Below, in pieces: positions 4,820-6,364 of a stretch of 6,364 nt of DNA (position 1 is the first letter of the stretch; each line of letters begins with the position of its first letter). Below the pieces are notes generated by a model. The model saw nothing but the letters and a program-made list of their open reading frames with translations. It ran no database searches and was not told the DNA's origin. The stretch spans positions 1 through 6,364 of the forward strand of contig JAHFGR010000075.1 in NCBI GenBank assembly GCA_023247345.1, in the 5' to 3' direction. Origin of the DNA: Microcaldota archaeon. GTDB taxonomy: Archaea; Micrarchaeota; Micrarchaeia; Anstonellales; Bilamarchaeaceae. Position numbers and translations under genes: made by a program.

Positions 4820-5452
4820 ATGAACAAAAAACAATTAGCAGATGCATTAGCAAAATTACTCGAAGAAAAAGGAAAACGCCAATTTAAGCAGAGCGTCGAG
4901 CTCATAATAAACATGCGCGGCATTGATTTTTCTAAAACAGAAAACAGACTTAGCTTAGACATAGTTCTGCCAAAAGGAAAGGGCGGTAAAGAACCAAAAG
5001 TAGCAGTAATCGCAGAAGAAACGATTGCAACACAGGCGAAAAAAGCAGGTGTTGATCTGACAATTGCACCAAACGAATTACCAGCTTATGCAGACCGATT
5101 AAAGATAAGAGATTTGGCAGAAAACTATGTAATCTTGGCGCAACCAAATTTAATGGCACAAGTAGCTAAGAATTTAGGTCAGTACTTGGGTCCTAGGGGT
5201 AAACTTCCAAAACCAATCGTAGGCAATATTACAGAATTAATAGAAAAATCAAGAAAAAGCATTAGAATCGTTTCAAAAGGCAAGTACTTACCAGTTGCGC
5301 AAAGCCTTGTTGGAACAGAAGTAATGGGCGTTGATGAACTCACAGAGAATGTCGAAGCAGTTTATGATGCAGTAAAAAATAAGGTAACTGAAGGAAACAT
5401 AAAGAGCGTATTTGTTAAATTAACGATGGGGAAACCTGTCAAAGTAGCGTGA
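4820..5452 (+). CDS. rpl1: Large ribosomal subunit protein uL1 (archaeal L1)
   Basis: The 210-residue protein is of normal archaeal length. uL1 forms the mobile L1 stalk of the large subunit, helps release deacylated tRNA from the E site, and in many archaea represses its own operon. It starts MNKKQLADAL. The family signature LGQYLGPRGKLPKP is at 119-132, SIRIVSKGKYLPV near 147-159, VGTE at 164-167, ENVEAVYDAV at 177-186 and the C-terminal SVFVKLTMGKPVK at 196-208. It is the first gene of the uL1-uL10-L12 stalk operon. The uL10 SD overlaps its TGA stop, so translation is likely coupled. No uL11 gene adjoins it here; upstream is the divergent G1 gene. Confidence 0.97.
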   Translation: MNKKQLADALAKLLEEKGKRQFKQSVELIINMRGIDFSKTENRLSLDIVLPKGKGGKEPKVAVIAEETIATQAKKAGVDLTIAPNELPAYADRLKIRDLAENYVILAQPNLMAQVAKNLGQYLGPRGKLPKPIVGNITELIEKSRKSIRIVSKGKYLPVAQSLVGTEVMGVDELTENVEAVYDAVKNKVTEGNIKSVFVKLTMGKPVKVA

Positions 5453-5453
5453 T
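5449..5453 (+). promoter_or_regulatory. SD of uL10 overlapping the uL1 stop
   Basis: GTGAT (5449-5453) includes the uL1 stop TGA and lies 3 nt before the ATG of uL10. It complements the ATCAC part of the usual archaeal 16S rRNA 3' end. The same GTGAT core precedes the internal cistrons P1 and G2, while the first genes eL41 and uL1 use a GAGG-type core. Confidence 0.6.
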
Positions 5454-5456
5454 CAC

Positions 5457-6320
5457 ATGACAAAAGAAACTTATAAAGCGGACGTAAACAGAAAAACCAT
5501 AAAGGAGAAAGTAAACAAGGTACAAGAAGTCAAGACGGAGATGAAAAAATACAAGACTACTGCTCTTATTGATCTAAGAAAGTTATCTGATTCGCTTTTC
5601 CAAGCAATGAGGAAAAAGATAAGACAGAATGGCGGAAAGGTGTTAGTTCTCAAAAAGCCAGTGATACAGCGCGTTTTGGAAGGGGATAAAAAAATAGCGC
5701 AACTTGCTACTGAATGCGATAAACCAGTTGCATTGATATTAACAAATATTTCGCCATTTGAATTAAACAGGTTCTTTAAAGAAAATAAAAAGAAACGTCC
5801 TGCGAAAACAGGGGAAATTGCACCGTTCGATATAGTAGTACCTGAAGGCGAGACTGATTTGCCACCTGGGCCAGCATTGAGCGAACTTAAGGGCGCTGGA
5901 ATAAATGTACAGATTAAAGCGGGCAAGATAGTTGTTGCAAAAGAAAGCACTGTTGCTAAAACAGGCGAGGCACTAACTGATCTAAAGACTAAGGCGTTAC
6001 AAAAATTAAACGTAAAACCATTTGAAATCTCAGTTAAGCTAATAGCGGGCTATGACCAAGAATATATTTATAATGCTGAATTGCTAAATATAGATGAAAC
6101 ATTAAATGCAGAAATTACAAAATCATTAAACGACGCTTTTAATTTATCTATAAACGCGCAATATCCAACAAAACAAAATGTTGATATTCTGCTGAGAGAC
6201 GCGTACAGACAAGCGATCAATGTATCGTTGAATGGCAATTTATACTCTTCCAATACAATAGAGCAGCTTCTCGTTCTTGCGAGCAGGCAAGGAACGGCTC
6301 TAGGTACATTGGGGAAGTAA
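5457..6320 (+). CDS. rplP0: Large ribosomal subunit protein uL10 (archaeal P0), short C-terminus
   Basis: uL10 is the base of the ribosomal stalk. It binds 23S rRNA together with uL11, and its C-terminal spine carries L12 (P1) dimers that recruit translational GTPases. The rRNA-binding domain covers about 1-108 (TTALIDLRKL at 34-43, KVLVLKKPVI at 61-70). The archaeal/eukaryotic insertion domain, about 110-185, shows GETDLPPGPALSELKGAG at 131-148 and KIVVAKEST at 157-165. KPFEISVKLIAGYD (187-200) follows, then the helical spine with two L12-binding-like repeats around NLSINAQYPT and INVSLNGNLYSSNT. It ends ...LGTLGK at 287 residues, without the acidic linker and GLGxLFG-like tail common in family members of about 330-350. 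The TAA stop and the L12 start only 24 nt later leave no room for a missing tail, so this is not a simple frameshift. Confidence 0.96.
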   Translation: MTKETYKADVNRKTIKEKVNKVQEVKTEMKKYKTTALIDLRKLSDSLFQAMRKKIRQNGGKVLVLKKPVIQRVLEGDKKIAQLATECDKPVALILTNISPFELNRFFKENKKKRPAKTGEIAPFDIVVPEGETDLPPGPALSELKGAGINVQIKAGKIVVAKESTVAKTGEALTDLKTKALQKLNVKPFEISVKLIAGYDQEYIYNAELLNIDETLNAEITKSLNDAFNLSINAQYPTKQNVDILLRDAYRQAINVSLNGNLYSSNTIEQLLVLASRQGTALGTLGK

Positions 6321-6333
6321 TTATAATATTTTT

Positions 6334-6339
6334 GGAGGG
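6334..6339 (+). promoter_or_regulatory. SD of the third stalk-operon gene
   Basis: GGAGGG lies 5 nt before the ATG at 6345 in the 24-bp gap after uL10. This strong site fits the high translation needed for several L12 copies per ribosome. Confidence 0.65.
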
Positions 6340-6344
6340 ATAAT

Positions 6345-6364
6345 ATGACAAAAGTAGATCCATA
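6345..6364 (+). CDS. rpl12: Probable ribosomal protein P1/L12, 5' end only
   Basis: Only six codons (MTKVDP) and two further bases are visible before the window ends. The identification rests on position: the archaeal order uL1-uL10-L12 is widely conserved, the gap to uL10 is 24 bp, and a strong SD precedes the start. Archaeal L12 often begins with ME-Y-hydrophobic residues, and the next codon here starts with TA, so a tyrosine is possible. The few residues alone do not identify the product. Confidence 0.65.

Noticed and set aside
5471..5950. 159-codon minus-strand ORF
   Set aside because: It is entirely antisense to uL10, whose family motifs are clear. The product is Ser/Phe-rich low-quality sequence.

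Overview
The window is archaeal. At the right end is an archaeal-type ribosomal stalk operon, uL1-uL10-(P1/L12), with archaeal-specific motifs and strong Shine-Dalgarno (SD) sites. At the left end is a very short, extremely basic gene for ribosomal protein eL41, which bacteria lack. AT-rich intergenic gaps hold archaeal TATA-like boxes. The DNA is AT-rich (roughly 37% GC by eye). A DPANN or other small-genome archaeon is possible, but nothing here fixes the lineage.

Layout: 1-197 is the leader and promoter region of eL41 (198-311, +). 312-468 is the gap between the convergent ends of eL41 and the first minus-strand gene, with a hairpin and T-runs. 469-4667 holds four minus-strand genes in two pairs. 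In transcription order these are G1 (4667-3639) and P1 (3642-2761), a 456-bp gene-free gap (2760-2305), then P2 (2304-1465) and G2 (1455-469). G1 and G2 are paralogues: an uncharacterised N-terminal helical region followed by a GXGXG-type right-handed beta-helix, the fold of glutamate synthase alpha C-terminal domains and formylmethanofuran dehydrogenase subunit C. P1 and P2 are paralogues of a family I do not recognise. Gene order is mirrored between the pairs (G-P, then P-G).

The most striking observation is that all four proteins, although they belong to two unrelated families, carry the same ungapped N-terminal motif, F-[GD]-R-[YF]-K-x-E-x4-V-R. It starts at residue 23 or 24 in three of them and at residue 36 in the fourth. 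This suggests a shared targeting, docking or processing signal that ties the four products into one system; its function is unknown.

The gene-free gap between the pairs is also unusual. It has a 16-bp near-perfect hairpin with a competing alternative stem, then a 200-bp run of six inverted repeats whose stems differ in sequence but share architecture. The two pairs appear to have separate promoters. G1 and uL1 are divergent and share a 152-bp intergenic region with TATA-like boxes for both directions. uL10 is short at its C-terminus, lacking the acidic stalk tail usual in archaeal and eukaryotic P0 proteins.
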